From assembly GCF_026788005.1 (NCBI RefSeq), contig NZ_JABEPE010000013.1, forward strand, positions 1-64,000: a stretch of 64,000 bases of DNA, in the 5' to 3' direction. A program made the translations under genes and the position numbers. Within the stretch, counting starts at the first letter, position 1; each line of letters starts with the position of its first letter. The notes beneath the pieces were generated by a model. That model had not been told where the DNA came from and ran no database searches. It saw only the letters and a list, made by a program, of their open reading frames with translations. The DNA is from Alteromonas sp. a30 (GTDB lineage: Bacteria > Pseudomonadota > Gammaproteobacteria > Enterobacterales > Alteromonadaceae). Below, in pieces: positions 15,962 through 25,779 of the stretch.

Positions 15962-18457
15962 ATGCCAACGGCAAAGTCAAAAGCATCGAAATCAGCGCAT
16001 ATGCCGCTGACAGCTACCCTGAATAAAGACAATTTAAAAGACGCTATTGTTAATCATCTGCATTGCACATTAGGTACAGATGAAAACAAAGCGAATGTTC
16101 ATGCATGGTGGAAAGCAACCTGCGCAGCCATCAACCAACAGGTAATGGAGCAATTACGTAAAACGCAGAAAACCCATTATTTTAACGATACCCGCGCGGT
16201 ACATTATTTCTCAGCGGAATATTTAATGGGTAGGTTGATGTCGAATAATCTGCATAACCTCAATATATTTGAACCAGCAAAACAAGCATTATTCGAGTTA
16301 GGCGTAAATATTGCGGATGTGATGGAAGAAGAGCCGGATATGGCCCTAGGTAATGGTGGTCTAGGCCGTCTAGCCGCTTGTTATATTGATTCGCTAGCTA
16401 CGATGGAAATGCCAGCTTTGGGTTATGGTTTGCATTATGAGCACGGTCTTTTCCGCCAAGAAATTAAAAATGGCGCACAAATAGAGCGTCCTGATAGTTG
16501 GCGCGACTACGGTAATCCTTGGGAGATTTGCCGACCTGAATCGATTCAAGAAATTTCACTCTATGGTTACGTCGAAACCAAGTACGGCGAAGATGGCCGA
16601 ATCCAGAAAGAATGGCACCCAGGCTCCATTGTTAAAGGGTTGCCTTGGGATATTCCGGTGGTGGGCTACGGTGGTAAAACCGTAAATGTTTTGCGATTGT
16701 GGGAAAGCCAATCATCAGATTATTTCAACTGGGATGTCTTCAATAACGGTGGGTACGTGGATGCGCACGCAGAAACTGTGCAAGCCGAAACTATTTCCAA
16801 AGTGTTGTATCCCAATGATGAAACCGATGCAGGTAAAGAGCTGCGTCTGATCCAGCAATATTTCTTCTGTGCCTGTTCCTTAAAAGACATTATTCGTCGT
16901 TACAAACGGGCGCATGGCGACGATTGGTCGCGTTTTGCTGAGCAAGTAGTGATTCAATTAAACGATACTCATCCGGCAATCGCTATTCCAGAATTAATGC
17001 GTATTTTGGTTGATCGTGCAGAAATGAACTGGGAAGAAGCATGGGCAATTAGTAGCAAAGTGTTTGCCTATACCAATCATACCTTGTTACCAGAAGCGTT
17101 AGAGAAATGGTCAGTTAGACTGATTGAGCGAGTATTGCCGCGTCACTTAGAAATTATCTATGAAATTAATCACCGATTCATGCAAGAAGTCGACAAAAAA
17201 TGGCCTAATCGTGCTGATATTAAGTCCAAGTTGTCGATTTTCGAAGAAGGCGACCAAAAAATGGTTCGCATGGGACACCTGAGTGTAATTGGTTCTTTTG
17301 CCGTGAATGGCGTTGCCGAGATCCACTCTAAATTGGTTAAACAAGAGCTTTTCCCAGAATTCGATGAGCTTTGGCCGGGTAAGTTAACTAACGTGACAAA
17401 CGGTATTACTCCACGTCGCTGGTTAAAAGCCTGTAACCCCGCATTATCAACACTTATCGATTCAAAAATTGGCGACGACTGGCCATTGCATTTAGAGAAG
17501 CTGTCAGAATTAAGCGCATTCGCGGAAAACACCGAATTCCAACAAAACTTCATGGAAATTAAGCACCAGAACAAAATCGCTCTGGCGCAAGAAATTCATA
17601 AGTTAACAGGCATAGATGTTAATCCAGAAGCGATTTTTGATATTCAAATCAAGCGATTGCACGAATACAAACGCCAGCATTTGAATCTGTTACACATTAT
17701 GGCGTTGTATAAGCGTTTGTTGGAAAACCCTGCTTACGATATGCATCCTCGCGTATTTATCTTTGGCGCAAAAGCGGCTCCGGGATACAAGTTAGCGAAA
17801 GACATCATTTACGCCATTAATAAAGTGGCTGAAAAAATCAATAACGATACCCGCGTTAATCAGAAGCTAAAAGTAGTGTTCCTACCTAATTACCGAGTGA
17901 GTTTAGCGGAGAAAATGATTCCGGCGGCGGACATTTCCGAGCAGATCTCAACCGCAGGTAAAGAAGCATCGGGTACAGGAAATATGAAGTTAGCGCTCAA
18001 TGGGGCGCTTACCTTAGGCACATTAGACGGCGCAAATATTGAAATTGCTGAAGAAGTGGGCGACGACAATATCTTCATTTTTGGTTTAACCGTTGATGAA
18101 GTGAAAGCCATAAAAGGGGCGGGCTACAACCCTTACGATTACTACTATAAGAACGCTGAAATCAAAACCATTATTGATTGGTTAGAGTCAGACTATTTCA
18201 CACCAGGCACGCCGGGGGCGTTATCGTCAATTAAGCGTAGCCTGTTAGATGATGGTGATCAGTATTTGGTTCTGGCAGATTTCGAATCCTATTCGGACGC
18301 GCACAAACGTGCAGACGCCTTGTATCGTGACAAAAAAGCTTGGGCAAAATCGGCTATCCTAAATACCGCGAACATGGGGAAATTTACCTCAGATCGCAGT
18401 ATTGGCGAATATGTTGAGCGCATTTGGCGTTTACAGCGTTGTGATGTGTCTGAATAA
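15962..18457 (+). CDS. glgP: Glycogen/alpha-glucan phosphorylase
   Basis: 831 residues, complete. Early signature [10 protein letters not shown] and [14 protein letters not shown], and the PLP-binding Lys676 in [11 protein letters not shown] with downstream [11 protein letters not shown]. It splits alpha-1,4-glucans with phosphate to give glucose 1-phosphate, the substrate of the pgm product upstream. No other glycogen genes are in the window. The ATG follows GAGGTCGAGG. A strong terminator lies after it. Confidence 0.96.
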   Translation: MPTAKSKASKSAHMPLTATLNKDNLKDAIVNHLHCTLGTDENKANVHAWWKATCAAINQQVMEQLRKTQKTHYFNDTRAVHYFSAEYLMGRLMSNNLHNLNIFEPAKQALFELGVNIADVMEEEPDMALGNGGLGRLAACYIDSLATMEMPALGYGLHYEHGLFRQEIKNGAQIERPDSWRDYGNPWEICRPESIQEISLYGYVETKYGEDGRIQKEWHPGSIVKGLPWDIPVVGYGGKTVNVLRLWESQSSDYFNWDVFNNGGYVDAHAETVQAETISKVLYPNDETDAGKELRLIQQYFFCACSLKDIIRRYKRAHGDDWSRFAEQVVIQLNDTHPAIAIPELMRILVDRAEMNWEEAWAISSKVFAYTNHTLLPEALEKWSVRLIERVLPRHLEIIYEINHRFMQEVDKKWPNRADIKSKLSIFEEGDQKMVRMGHLSVIGSFAVNGVAEIHSKLVKQELFPEFDELWPGKLTNVTNGITPRRWLKACNPALSTLIDSKIGDDWPLHLEKLSELSAFAENTEFQQNFMEIKHQNKIALAQEIHKLTGIDVNPEAIFDIQIKRLHEYKRQHLNLLHIMALYKRLLENPAYDMHPRVFIFGAKAAPGYKLAKDIIYAINKVAEKINNDTRVNQKLKVVFLPNYRVSLAEKMIPAADISEQISTAGKEASGTGNMKLALNGALTLGTLDGANIEIAEEVGDDNIFIFGLTVDEVKAIKGAGYNPYDYYYKNAEIKTIIDWLESDYFTPGTPGALSSIKRSLLDDGDQYLVLADFESYSDAHKRADALYRDKKAWAKSAILNTANMGKFTSDRSIGEYVERIWRLQRCDVSE

Positions 18458-18497
18458 GCATGAAATGCTAAGAAAAGCGTTTACCTAAATCGATTAC

Positions 18498-18531
18498 AAA
18501 CCCGCCTGTTTACTAGCAGAGCGGGTTTTTT
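18498..18531 (+). terminator. Terminator downstream of glgP
   Basis: Arms AAACCCGC (18498-18505) and complement (18521-18528) followed by a run of T to 18531. Confidence 0.88.
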
Positions 18532-18711
18532 ATTATGAAGCCGCTTTGATAAAGGCTTTACAGCCTTGGGTGATAAAATGTTGGGTGTTCCAAGTTTTCA
18601 GTGTGATTTAGGTGAGAGCTTCAGTAAAATACAGCGCGATTTAGCATTTATTCATGTTTATTGACGTTAAGTTAAAACGTTTATTGACCTGTTGGGAGAT
18701 AGAAAATATTT

Positions 18712-19764
18712 ATGTCTGAACTACCAGCGTTTGTGACCAGATTACAACAAAATGGCGACTTCTTAAGCCTCTCGCGACAACATCCTCAGTGGTTTTCCGT
18801 GCCAATCAGTTTTGTGCTTGATAACCAAACTCATGTGTCGATTCCCGCTGAAGGCATAATTATTTTTGAACCCGCGCAGCAAACTAACAAAGATATTATT
18901 TACTCTTGTGGTATTCATGGTAATGAAACCGCCCCCATCGAAATTTGTGATGAATTGGTGGCCGAGCTACTAATGCAAAAGCGCCAAGTTACCCATAGGT
19001 TAATGGTGATTTTCGGTAACCTTCCAGCTATGGACATTGCACAGCGTTTCGTTGAAGAAAACCTCAACCGATTATTTGATGGCGAACACAGTAATCCCAA
19101 CGAGCCTGTTAATGCCGAACGTTTAAGGGCAAAACAGTTAGAAGCTTGTGTTCGTGATTTTTACTTAGCACCAGCCCAAAACCACACATCAAGAGAACGA
19201 TTCCACTACGATTTACATACGGCTATTCGGGACTCGAAGAACGAAAAATTTGCGGTGTATCCGTTTACTCACGGTCGCCCACGTAAGCCTTCTCAAGTCG
19301 CTTTTATGGGCATGTGTGGTGTGAAAACCATTTTACTGTCTGACTCTCCAACAACGACATTTAGTTATTTCAGTTGTAAGCACTTTGAAGCCGATGCTTT
19401 TACGGTGGAGTTGGGCAAAGTACGAGCTTTCGGTGAAAATGACATGTCTCGTTTTGAAGAAGCGCGCCAAACCTTATTCGGTTTTGCAACGGATGCGGAG
19501 TTTAATCTAGTTGACTATCGTTCAGAGGACTTCTTGATTTATAAAATCAATCAAATCATAAATCGAGGAAAAGAAGACTTTTCGCTTAATTTCGCCGAAG
19601 ATGAACCTAATTTCTCCGATTTTAAAAAGGGGGAAGTGTTAGCGCAAGAAACAGGAACACAATACATTGCTGAGCAAGATGGCGAAGCTATTGTGTTTCC
19701 TAATGCTAAGGTGGCAATAGGTCAGCGGGCTTTACTGACCGTCGTTCCTTGTGAGCTTTATTAG
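18712..19764 (+). CDS. astE: Succinylglutamate desuccinylase
   Basis: 350 residues. Zinc site HGNE gives His69 and Glu72, and DLHTAIRDS gives His169. The enzyme removes succinate from N-succinylglutamate, last step of the arginine succinyltransferase pathway. The rest of that pathway (astA, astB, astC, astD) is not in the window, which is common in Alteromonadales. Its ATG at 18712 has GGGAGA upstream. It converges on DUF2897. Confidence 0.93.
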   Translation: MSELPAFVTRLQQNGDFLSLSRQHPQWFSVPISFVLDNQTHVSIPAEGIIIFEPAQQTNKDIIYSCGIHGNETAPIEICDELVAELLMQKRQVTHRLMVIFGNLPAMDIAQRFVEENLNRLFDGEHSNPNEPVNAERLRAKQLEACVRDFYLAPAQNHTSRERFHYDLHTAIRDSKNEKFAVYPFTHGRPRKPSQVAFMGMCGVKTILLSDSPTTTFSYFSCKHFEADAFTVELGKVRAFGENDMSRFEEARQTLFGFATDAEFNLVDYRSEDFLIYKINQIINRGKEDFSLNFAEDEPNFSDFKKGEVLAQETGTQYIAEQDGEAIVFPNAKVAIGQRALLTVVPCELY

Positions 19765-19779
19765 CATTAGATTTAGCAT

Positions 19780-19998
19780 CTAGGGTTTTTCTGCGTTTTC
19801 TTTAGCCATTTGGTGAGCGTTTCGCTTTTTTGGCTCTGAACCCGATTCTGATTCTACATCGGATGTTTCTTCCGAATCGGGGGTTAAGTCTTTTAACGAA
19901 GGCATTTTTTGGTTAGCGGTTTGTTTTAACAACATGATGTTGCTCAAAATAATCGCTAGCGCAACCACGATAATGGCGATAATCCAGCCGGTACTCAT
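19780..19998 (-). CDS. DUF2897 small membrane protein
   Basis: 72 residues: one membrane helix at about 4-25, then a Ser/Glu/Asp-rich linker and a basic end. It matches DUF2897 proteins, usually found after dapE in Shewanella and Alteromonas relatives. Its start directly abuts the stop of the M15 peptidase gene, so it is the last gene of the operon. Function unknown. Confidence 0.8.
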   Translation of the reverse strand: MSTGWIIAIIVVALAIILSNIMLLKQTANQKMPSLKDLTPDSEETSDVESESGSEPKKRNAHQMAKENAEKP

Positions 19999-20691
19999 TT
20001 ATTCAATTCCTTCATTTAAAACATATTGACGATAAATTAGAGGTAGATGTTGGAGTATGCTCTCTTTTCCTAGAATAGGCATGTTTTGAATGTGTTTTTC
20101 TAGCTCAGTTAACGTTAGTGCCGCCATATAACGTTGTGCTTCTATGGTATGGCTAATATGCCAAGGCTCTTTGGCGATACCGCCTTTGTCTTCGGCGTAA
20201 GGAAACGAAAAGCCAAAAGTATTGGCATGTTCTAACAACCAATGATGAAGCGGTGCACAAGGCCCATCACCAATGTATTCGGATTCCACTAGCTCAAGGT
20301 CTAAACCCGCTTTTGCCATGGCTTGTGCGTCGTACACATCAAGGTCAGTTCCCCAATGGTGACGGCTTGCCGCAGGTAGGGCTGAGAAGGTTAAAATGCA
20401 ATGTAGCTTTTCCTCATCAGATAAGTCATGCGCGTTCACAGGCGTCATGTCTCGCTGATACAACATTCGCTTTCCTTCCCATTTGGCATTCCAAATAGCC
20501 AGCTGTCGCTCAACGCTTCGATAACTGCTGGCAATATCAATGCAAATACCATCGTTTTTCGCTGCTTGTCGCATGGCTAAAAATGCCTCATGAGTTGCGG
20601 GGTGCAGCCAATGCTTGTCATCAATTTGAATTAAGTGATTAATGTTCTCGGTCGTGGCTTTACTCGGTGCGGATGGATCGCTTTTAGGCAT
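19999..20691 (-). CDS. M15-family D-alanyl-D-alanine carboxypeptidase-like protein
   Basis: 230 residues. Motifs of the VanY/M15B group are complete: SSYRSVERQ, SRHHWGTDLDVYD (first zinc His and Asp) and EPWHIS (general base Glu and zinc His). Such enzymes trim peptidoglycan peptides. There is no signal peptide or clear membrane helix, so it may act in the cytoplasm on recycled muropeptides; this is inference. It lies eight bases after dapE, whose product feeds diaminopimelate and peptidoglycan synthesis. Confidence 0.85.
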   Translation of the reverse strand: MPKSDPSAPSKATTENINHLIQIDDKHWLHPATHEAFLAMRQAAKNDGICIDIASSYRSVERQLAIWNAKWEGKRMLYQRDMTPVNAHDLSDEEKLHCILTFSALPAASRHHWGTDLDVYDAQAMAKAGLDLELVESEYIGDGPCAPLHHWLLEHANTFGFSFPYAEDKGGIAKEPWHISHTIEAQRYMAALTLTELEKHIQNMPILGKESILQHLPLIYRQYVLNEGIE

Positions 20692-20699
20692 GGTTAACT

Positions 20700-21833
20700 T
20701 TACACCTTGGTGAGTAAGTTGATCATAATGTTCTCATATACCAATGCTAAATCATCTAAATCAGACATTTTCACGCATTCATCAACTTTATGAATAGTGG
20801 CGTTAATCGGCCCAAGCTCAACCACTTGCGCGCCCGTTGGTGCAATAAAGCGACCATCGGATGTGCCGCCCGCAGTAGAAAGTTCAGTATCGAATCCTTT
20901 TACTGAGGTAATGGCCTTTTGAGTTGCCGCCACTAATTCACCACTAGACGTTAAAAAAGGCTGACCGTTGAAGGTCCACTTAATGTCGTACTTTAGCTCA
21001 TGTCCGTCTAATAAGTCAGTGACGCGATTCATTAGTGTTTGGTTATCCATTTCCGTTGAGAAGCGGAAATTAAAGCTAATTTCAATATGACCAGGTATCA
21101 CATTGGTTGCACCGGTGCCGGCTTTTACATTGGATATTTGAAAGCTGGTAGGAGGGAAATAGTCGTTGCCATTGTCCCAATGCATGTTGGCGAGTTCGTT
21201 AACAGCCAGAGCGACCTCGTGTACAGGATTTTTCGCTAAATGTGGGTAAGCAACATGGCCTTGCACGCCATAAACGGTTAAATCACCAGATAACGAACCA
21301 CGACGACCGACCTTGACCACATCGCCTAGTTCTGAGGTACTGGATGGCTCGCCAACCACGCACCATGTGATTTTTTCATTTCGCGCTTCTAACGTGTCGA
21401 TAACTTTGGTCGTACCGTTAATAAACGGGCCTTCTTCGTCGCTGGTAATTAAAAAGGCGATGCTGCCTAGGTGCTCGGGATGTTTTTGCACAAAGCGCTT
21501 AGTGGCAACTAACATTGCAGCCAAACTGCCTTTCATATCGGCAGCACCGCGCCCGTGCAACATGCCGTTTTGTTCCGTTGCAGTAAAGGGGGGAGTGGCC
21601 CATTTTTCTTCAGGGCCTGAAGGCACAACATCTGTATGGCCCGCAAAGCAAAACACAGGACCTTCATTACCTTTTCGTGCCCACATATTGGTGGTGTCGT
21701 GAAACACTAATGATTCAATATCAAAGCCTAAAGGTGCCAAATAATCTGCCATCATTTGTTGGCAGCCTGCGTCTTCTGGCGTAACGGAGCGGCGATTAAT
21801 GAGTGCTTTAGCAAGCTCAATAACGTCTGACAT
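20700..21833 (-). CDS. dapE: Succinyl-diaminopimelate desuccinylase
   Basis: 377 residues from the ATG at 21833. M20-family di-zinc peptidase: [10 protein letters not shown] and [13 protein letters not shown] hold metal and catalytic Asp, SDEEGP the Glu base, and the GGTSDGRF end region is typical of DapE. It converts N-succinyl-LL-diaminopimelate to LL-diaminopimelate for lysine and cell wall. The start is chosen because it overlaps the yffB stop as TAATG; an in-frame TTG six bases earlier has no advantage. Confidence 0.96.
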   Translation of the reverse strand: MSDVIELAKALINRRSVTPEDAGCQQMMADYLAPLGFDIESLVFHDTTNMWARKGNEGPVFCFAGHTDVVPSGPEEKWATPPFTATEQNGMLHGRGAADMKGSLAAMLVATKRFVQKHPEHLGSIAFLITSDEEGPFINGTTKVIDTLEARNEKITWCVVGEPSSTSELGDVVKVGRRGSLSGDLTVYGVQGHVAYPHLAKNPVHEVALAVNELANMHWDNGNDYFPPTSFQISNVKAGTGATNVIPGHIEISFNFRFSTEMDNQTLMNRVTDLLDGHELKYDIKWTFNGQPFLTSSGELVAATQKAITSVKGFDTELSTAGGTSDGRFIAPTGAQVVELGPINATIHKVDECVKMSDLDDLALVYENIMINLLTKV

Positions 21834-22177
21834 TAGCAAAATACTTCTTTTAACGTTGATTCATTAAAACCAATAACGGTTGCATCATCTTTTTGCAAGA
21901 TAGGGCGTTTGATCATGGCTGGCTGTTCACTTAACAAGGTTAAGGCTTTAGCTGCATCAATATCAGCTTTTTGCTCATCTGAAAGTTGGCGATAGGTTGT
22001 GCCACGTTTGTTGAGCACGGTTTCCCAGCCATTTGCTTCAATCACCTTTTGCAACCACTGTGGGTCCAATCCGTCAACACGATAGTCATGAAATTCATAC
22101 GGTAAATCATGGGCTTCAAGCCATTTTTTGGTTTTCTTGATAGTGTCGCAATTTTTTATACCGTAAAGCGTAATCAT
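21833..22177 (-). CDS. yffB: ArsC/Spx-family protein YffB
   Basis: 114 residues. [16 protein letters not shown] near the start and the late IKRPIL segment are ArsC-like family marks; only one Cys is in the thioredoxin-like position. YffB is the usual upstream partner of dapE in gammaproteobacteria; a glutathione-dependent thiol reductase role has been suggested but not settled. It is coupled to dapE by a TAATG overlap. Confidence 0.92.
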   Translation of the reverse strand: MITLYGIKNCDTIKKTKKWLEAHDLPYEFHDYRVDGLDPQWLQKVIEANGWETVLNKRGTTYRQLSDEQKADIDAAKALTLLSEQPAMIKRPILQKDDATVIGFNESTLKEVFC

Positions 22178-22189
22178 AAGGGCCTTAAT

Positions 22190-22261
22190 TCACTGATTTT
22201 GTGGAAAGAAAAACAATAGGGTAATGCCGCAAAAGCAGATTGCAATCACAAATAGCGTCAT
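22190..22261 (-). CDS. Possible 23-residue hydrophobic peptide, coupled to both neighbours
   Basis: An ATG overlapping the stop of the EIIA-like gene as TAATG opens a 23-codon frame ending at 22190. The peptide starts MTLFVIAICFCGITLLFFF and is one hydrophobic helix. The next gene, yffB, starts 12 bases after its stop with AAGG in between. It is too short for normal gene callers. The same TAATG junction at yffB-dapE in this operon speaks for real translation, but conservation cannot be checked here. Confidence 0.45.
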   Translation of the reverse strand: MTLFVIAICFCGITLLFFFPQNQ

Positions 22262-22764
22262 TACAAATAAATACTGAAAAGGGCATCTTCCATAGCGAGT
22301 GATTGGCGATAATGGGGCTCGATACCGAGCACTTTATCGCTGTTGAGTAAAGTCACTGAGCAGAGAGTAGAGTCGGCTTTGAGCTTTAACGTGTTGGGGT
22401 TGAATTCGAGGAGCTTTTGCCCCGCTTGCAGTACATCACCCTGTTTAGCGTAGAACTTAAACCCTTCACCGTGCAAGCGCGCTGCGTTTACGCCAATTTG
22501 GATTAGTAATATCAAACCTTGGGTACTTCGTAGCTTAATATGTTCACCGGTTTTCGATAGTTCTTCAATACGACACTGAAACGGCGCAAAAACTTGATAG
22601 CCAGTGGGTTCAATAGCAACGCCTTCACCTAACAACCTTTCTTGATGAATTAACAAGGGAATGTCGTCTAATGCCCTTACTCGCCCAGAAAGCGGGCTGG
22701 CGATACGAAGCTGCTTTTTGAAATGGCTAGGCGCAGAAGAAAGTAAACAACCGTATAAAGACAT
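22261..22764 (-). CDS. PTS EIIA(Glc)-like protein lacking the phosphorylated histidine
   Basis: 167 residues with the full EIIA-glucose barrel: IASPLSGRVRALDDIPL (compare the Crr start), FAPFQCRIEELSKTGEHI with the accessory His74, LIQIGVNAARLHGEGF, then the late LKLKADSTLCSVTLLNSD. In EIIA(Glc) the phosphorylated His is in a V/I-H-F/I-G motif; here the codon is CAA, giving Gln89. Phosphotransfer should therefore be lost. It may be a regulatory or structural relative. No other PTS gene is nearby. Confidence 0.8.
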   Translation of the reverse strand: MSLYGCLLSSAPSHFKKQLRIASPLSGRVRALDDIPLLIHQERLLGEGVAIEPTGYQVFAPFQCRIEELSKTGEHIKLRSTQGLILLIQIGVNAARLHGEGFKFYAKQGDVLQAGQKLLEFNPNTLKLKADSTLCSVTLLNSDKVLGIEPHYRQSLAMEDALFSIYL

Positions 22765-22790
22765 AAATAACCAAATGAAAAAGCAAAGTA

Positions 22791-23174
22791 TTAAATAATC
22801 ACTTTGTAGCCTGCGCGATCTAACGATTGTGCGGCTAATTGAATATCGGCATCTTTCACTAGAAAGAAGTCAGTCTCGAATGTAGATACCACAAAAATAC
22901 TGACCTTCGCTTGTGCTAACACCGAGCTGATGTCAGCCATAATGCCAATCATAGAAAGTTGTAACGGGCCCAAAACTTCAAGCGCTCGCCAATCGTTATC
23001 ACACTCACCGGCATCAATATAAATATCATCTGGAACCACTAAAGAAAGCTCTTCGTTAGTTTTACCTATAAAATATACAGGTGTATTAAACACTTCCTTT
23101 GGAATCTCGGCGTTTACATCCAAACTATAAATCGAGAATTTTTGTGGCAAAACGGCGAGAGTTTGTTTCGGCAT
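22791..23174 (-). CDS. ACT domain-containing protein
   Basis: 127 residues. Two ACT-like halves are visible: an N-terminal beta-rich part and a C-terminal part with VLGPLQLSMIGIMADISSVLAQAKVSIFVVSTFETDFFLV, the ACT domain pattern of amino-acid-sensing proteins related to aspartate kinase and CASTOR. Ligand and target are unknown. It is the first gene of the minus-strand run that ends in dapE and DUF2897; the lysine-pathway context makes amino-acid sensing plausible. Confidence 0.82.
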   Translation of the reverse strand: MPKQTLAVLPQKFSIYSLDVNAEIPKEVFNTPVYFIGKTNEELSLVVPDDIYIDAGECDNDWRALEVLGPLQLSMIGIMADISSVLAQAKVSIFVVSTFETDFFLVKDADIQLAAQSLDRAGYKVII

Positions 23175-23440
23175 TTTATTTCCTATTTACTCGTTCTAAG
23201 TAGAATTGTGCGAGAGCAGCCGGATTTGTGCAAGCACCGTTTTTTGTGGAAAACTAATAACGATCTCAAAAGATATTCACAAATGCTGTGGATAAGTTTG
23301 GGGGTAAGCTATGGTGATGTCTGTATGGTCATGAAAAATATAATAAAAATATCTTGATCAGCTTTTGAGCATGAAATAAAAATCCACAGAACGGAGCGGC
23401 TAAAACGCCGAATATAATTAATTTGTCAAGGAGCAATCTA

Positions 23441-24514
23441 TTGAACTTAGCAATTTATGCAGGTCCAAGTGCACTGTCCCAATTGTTGGATACTGGCCTT
23501 GTGGCAGATGATTTTGATGTGATGCTCGGGGCTTCAGGCGGACCAAAGTGGTTTACTTTATACGGTTTAGATAAGGTATTGGTCCCGGAATTCTTTAAGG
23601 GTAGAAGTAAAACGTTAGACTTAGTAGGCTCCTCTGCTGGCGCTTTTCGCTTCGCTTGCTTAACCCAAGCACAGCCTTTAAAAGCGTTAGACGTATTAGC
23701 ACAGGAATACGCACAAACCGCTTATAGCAGCAAGCGTCCAAGTATGGACGAAGTGACAGAGAGTGTGACTTCGTTGCTGGATAAAATGTTAGGAGAGACA
23801 GGCTCAGAAGAAATATCAAGCAACCCCGTTTTTAAAGCACACCTAATCGCGGTGAAGTGTTATGGCTTATTGGCCAGTGAACGCAAGGCATCATTATCAT
23901 TAGGGTTAGCAAAAAGTGCTGCGAAAAACGCAATTAGTCGACAAAAGCTCAGAACTTACTTTAGCCGAGCGGTGTTTTCCACGCCGGAAAGCGATTTACA
24001 GATCCTTGATCCCAGTGGTTTCGAAACTCAATTTGTGGATTTAAATGCCAATAATGTGAAAGATGTGTTGGTGGCGTCTGGTTCCATTCCCGGCATTATT
24101 CATGGGGTGAGAAATATTGAAGGGGCAGACGAAGGCATGTACCGCGATGGTGGTGTGTTGGATTATCACTTTGATTTGCAGTTTCCGAATAGAAAAGGGT
24201 TAACCCTCTACCCACATTTTTATCCAAAGCCGGTCCCGGGTTGGTTCGATAAATTCACTAAGCGTCGACCTCATGCCGCCAGCTACGATAAAGTGGTGAT
24301 GCTCGCACCCAGCGAAAGTTATGTTGCGCAATTGCCGTTTGGTAAAATCTCCGATAGAAACGACTATTCTAAAATTTCTAAGGATGAACGCATCGCCTAC
24401 TGGAAAACTGTGTTAAAAGAGGGCGATAAGCTCGCGGATGACTTCAAACGCTTACAAGATGATGTTGAATTGTTACGAAAGCATATTCAGCCTTTGCCGT
24501 TTGCAACAAAATAA
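23441..24514 (+). CDS. Patatin-like phospholipase family protein
   Basis: 357 residues. The oxyanion loop GASGGPKW, the nucleophile motif GSSAG and the catalytic DGG in YRDGGVLDYHF are all present, as in patatin-like lipid acyl hydrolases. The TTG at 23441 is chosen since AAGGAG (23428-23433) lies eight bases before it; an upstream TTG at 23423 would overlap that site. It stands alone. Cellular substrate unknown. Confidence 0.88.
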   Translation: MNLAIYAGPSALSQLLDTGLVADDFDVMLGASGGPKWFTLYGLDKVLVPEFFKGRSKTLDLVGSSAGAFRFACLTQAQPLKALDVLAQEYAQTAYSSKRPSMDEVTESVTSLLDKMLGETGSEEISSNPVFKAHLIAVKCYGLLASERKASLSLGLAKSAAKNAISRQKLRTYFSRAVFSTPESDLQILDPSGFETQFVDLNANNVKDVLVASGSIPGIIHGVRNIEGADEGMYRDGGVLDYHFDLQFPNRKGLTLYPHFYPKPVPGWFDKFTKRRPHAASYDKVVMLAPSESYVAQLPFGKISDRNDYSKISKDERIAYWKTVLKEGDKLADDFKRLQDDVELLRKHIQPLPFATK

Positions 24515-24906
24515 CCGCTAATAGCGCTTTCAAATTAGCAATCTCCTACAGAGAGTTAAGCCTTACCTTTCAGCCGCAGGGGAGAGGCGGCGGAGTTGAA
24601 TTCGCGAGCTACAGGTAAGTCTTCACAGTGAGTTTGCGATAAATCTTCGTTGGTGTGTTTCTGCCCAGATGTTACGGGCAAAGTTAAATACAAGGATTTA
24701 GATGTGAATTCAGGCGTGGTTTCAAGAAAAAGGCGTTTCTTGCTGACGACACAAAGAAGTTGCTGGAAAAACTAGCAGAAAAGGCGCTATCGGAAACGAA
24801 ATAAGTACAAATGGTTATTAATTCAGCGCTTGATAAGGGCTGAATATAAAAACTGCTTGCGCACTGGATTTTGCATCGTTATGATACGCGCCGTTATGAC
24901 GACAGT
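24515..24906. other. Intergenic region before tRNA-Val
   Basis: No convincing gene. A short frame ending at 24804 would encode a Lys-rich peptide (FKKKAFLADDTKKLLEKLAE) but has no usable start codon after its upstream stop, so it may be a gene remnant. Bases 24840-24906 should contain the tRNA promoter. Confidence 0.4.
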
Positions 24907-24983
24907 GCGTCCGTAGCTCAGTTGGTTAGAGCACCACCTTGACATGGTGGGGGTCGGTAGTTCGAGTCTACTCGGACGCACCA
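24907..24983 (+). tRNA. tRNA-Val (GAC)
   Basis: 77 bases including encoded CCA. Acceptor GCGTCCG pairs with CGGACGC; the anticodon stem CCACC/GGTGG encloses loop TTGACAT, anticodon GAC at 24941-24943; T-arm has TTCGAGT. Bases from 24921 onward belong to the 616-bp segment repeated at 26855. Confidence 0.97.
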
Positions 24984-25536
24984 TCTCTCCTTTTAAATAT
25001 CCTTAACTTCCTTCTAATTGATAAAAGAGCATTCGCTATTTTGTCGTTGTGTCATTTCTTGATGCTGAAAAACTAAGTCCTCAAACAAACTTGTCAAATG
25101 GATAATATTATTTATTTAATATTTCATATGTTCGCAATCTGGCTGCAATATAAACAAGTGAATAATTAAGCTCTTTTTAACTATCCATACTCACAAAAGG
25201 CTTATTATGAAAAACACACTTAAACTTCTATCAGGTCTAGCTGTTATCGTTTCAGGTGGAGCACAATCAGCAGTGTTTAATTGTCCTTCCGTTGTTACTG
25301 ATGTGAATTATTACAATGGCAATTACCGCATTCTGTCGACCAATGCTAGCGGAGTTCGCAACCAAGCGTTTACCATTCCTTCCTCTCGTCAATACCTTAT
25401 TGCTCAGGCGTTGCAAGCACAGAGCACGCAAGAGGTGTATACCATTGTTGTAGAACACACCCCAGAATCCCCTTCCACTGATACTCGCTGTCGCGATAAC
25501 AACGAAGCGTTGCAGGCTGTGGCTATTACAAATTAA
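24921..25536 (+). repeat. 616-bp direct repeat, copy A
   Basis: Runs from inside the tRNA-Val D-arm to the stop codon of the small secreted protein gene. Copy B (26855-27470) is the same length without gaps and differs at four positions: two in the tRNA part and two in the coding part. Sequence diverges completely on both sides. Confidence 0.95.
25207..25536 (+). CDS. Small secreted protein, copy A
   Basis: 109 residues. A Sec signal peptide is clear (KNTLKLLSGLAVIVSGGAQSA, cleavage likely after Ala22). The mature part of about 87 residues has two cysteines, Cys26 and Cys95, that could form one disulphide bond, and alternating beta-like stretches. No family recognised. A nearly identical copy lies at 27141-27470; the copies differ at residue 88 (Ser here, Tyr there) and at one silent site. 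Confidence 0.75.
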   Translation: MKNTLKLLSGLAVIVSGGAQSAVFNCPSVVTDVNYYNGNYRILSTNASGVRNQAFTIPSSRQYLIAQALQAQSTQEVYTIVVEHTPESPSTDTRCRDNNEALQAVAITN

Positions 25537-25779
25537 GGCTCTGATTATTCGGAAGTCATGATTCATTTAACGCTAGCGAGCTAATGAGCTTGCTAGTGTC
25601 GGTGTTTAATTATTTTTACTGCAAATAAAGGGAAGTGATGACTTTAAAAATGAGCAAATATTTTTTGGTTTTTGATGGTAGACTACGCGCAATAAAGTTA
25701 GGTAGGTCCGAATTCGTTAGCCGTCAGGAGTCATGTGCTTCGTTTAAGGATTGAAAGTTTTAATGGTCAAGAAAGTAAA

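Noticed and set aside
24690..24804. Lys-rich frame before tRNA-Val
   Set aside because: No start codon after the upstream stop and too short to identify; could be a remnant but cannot be called a gene.
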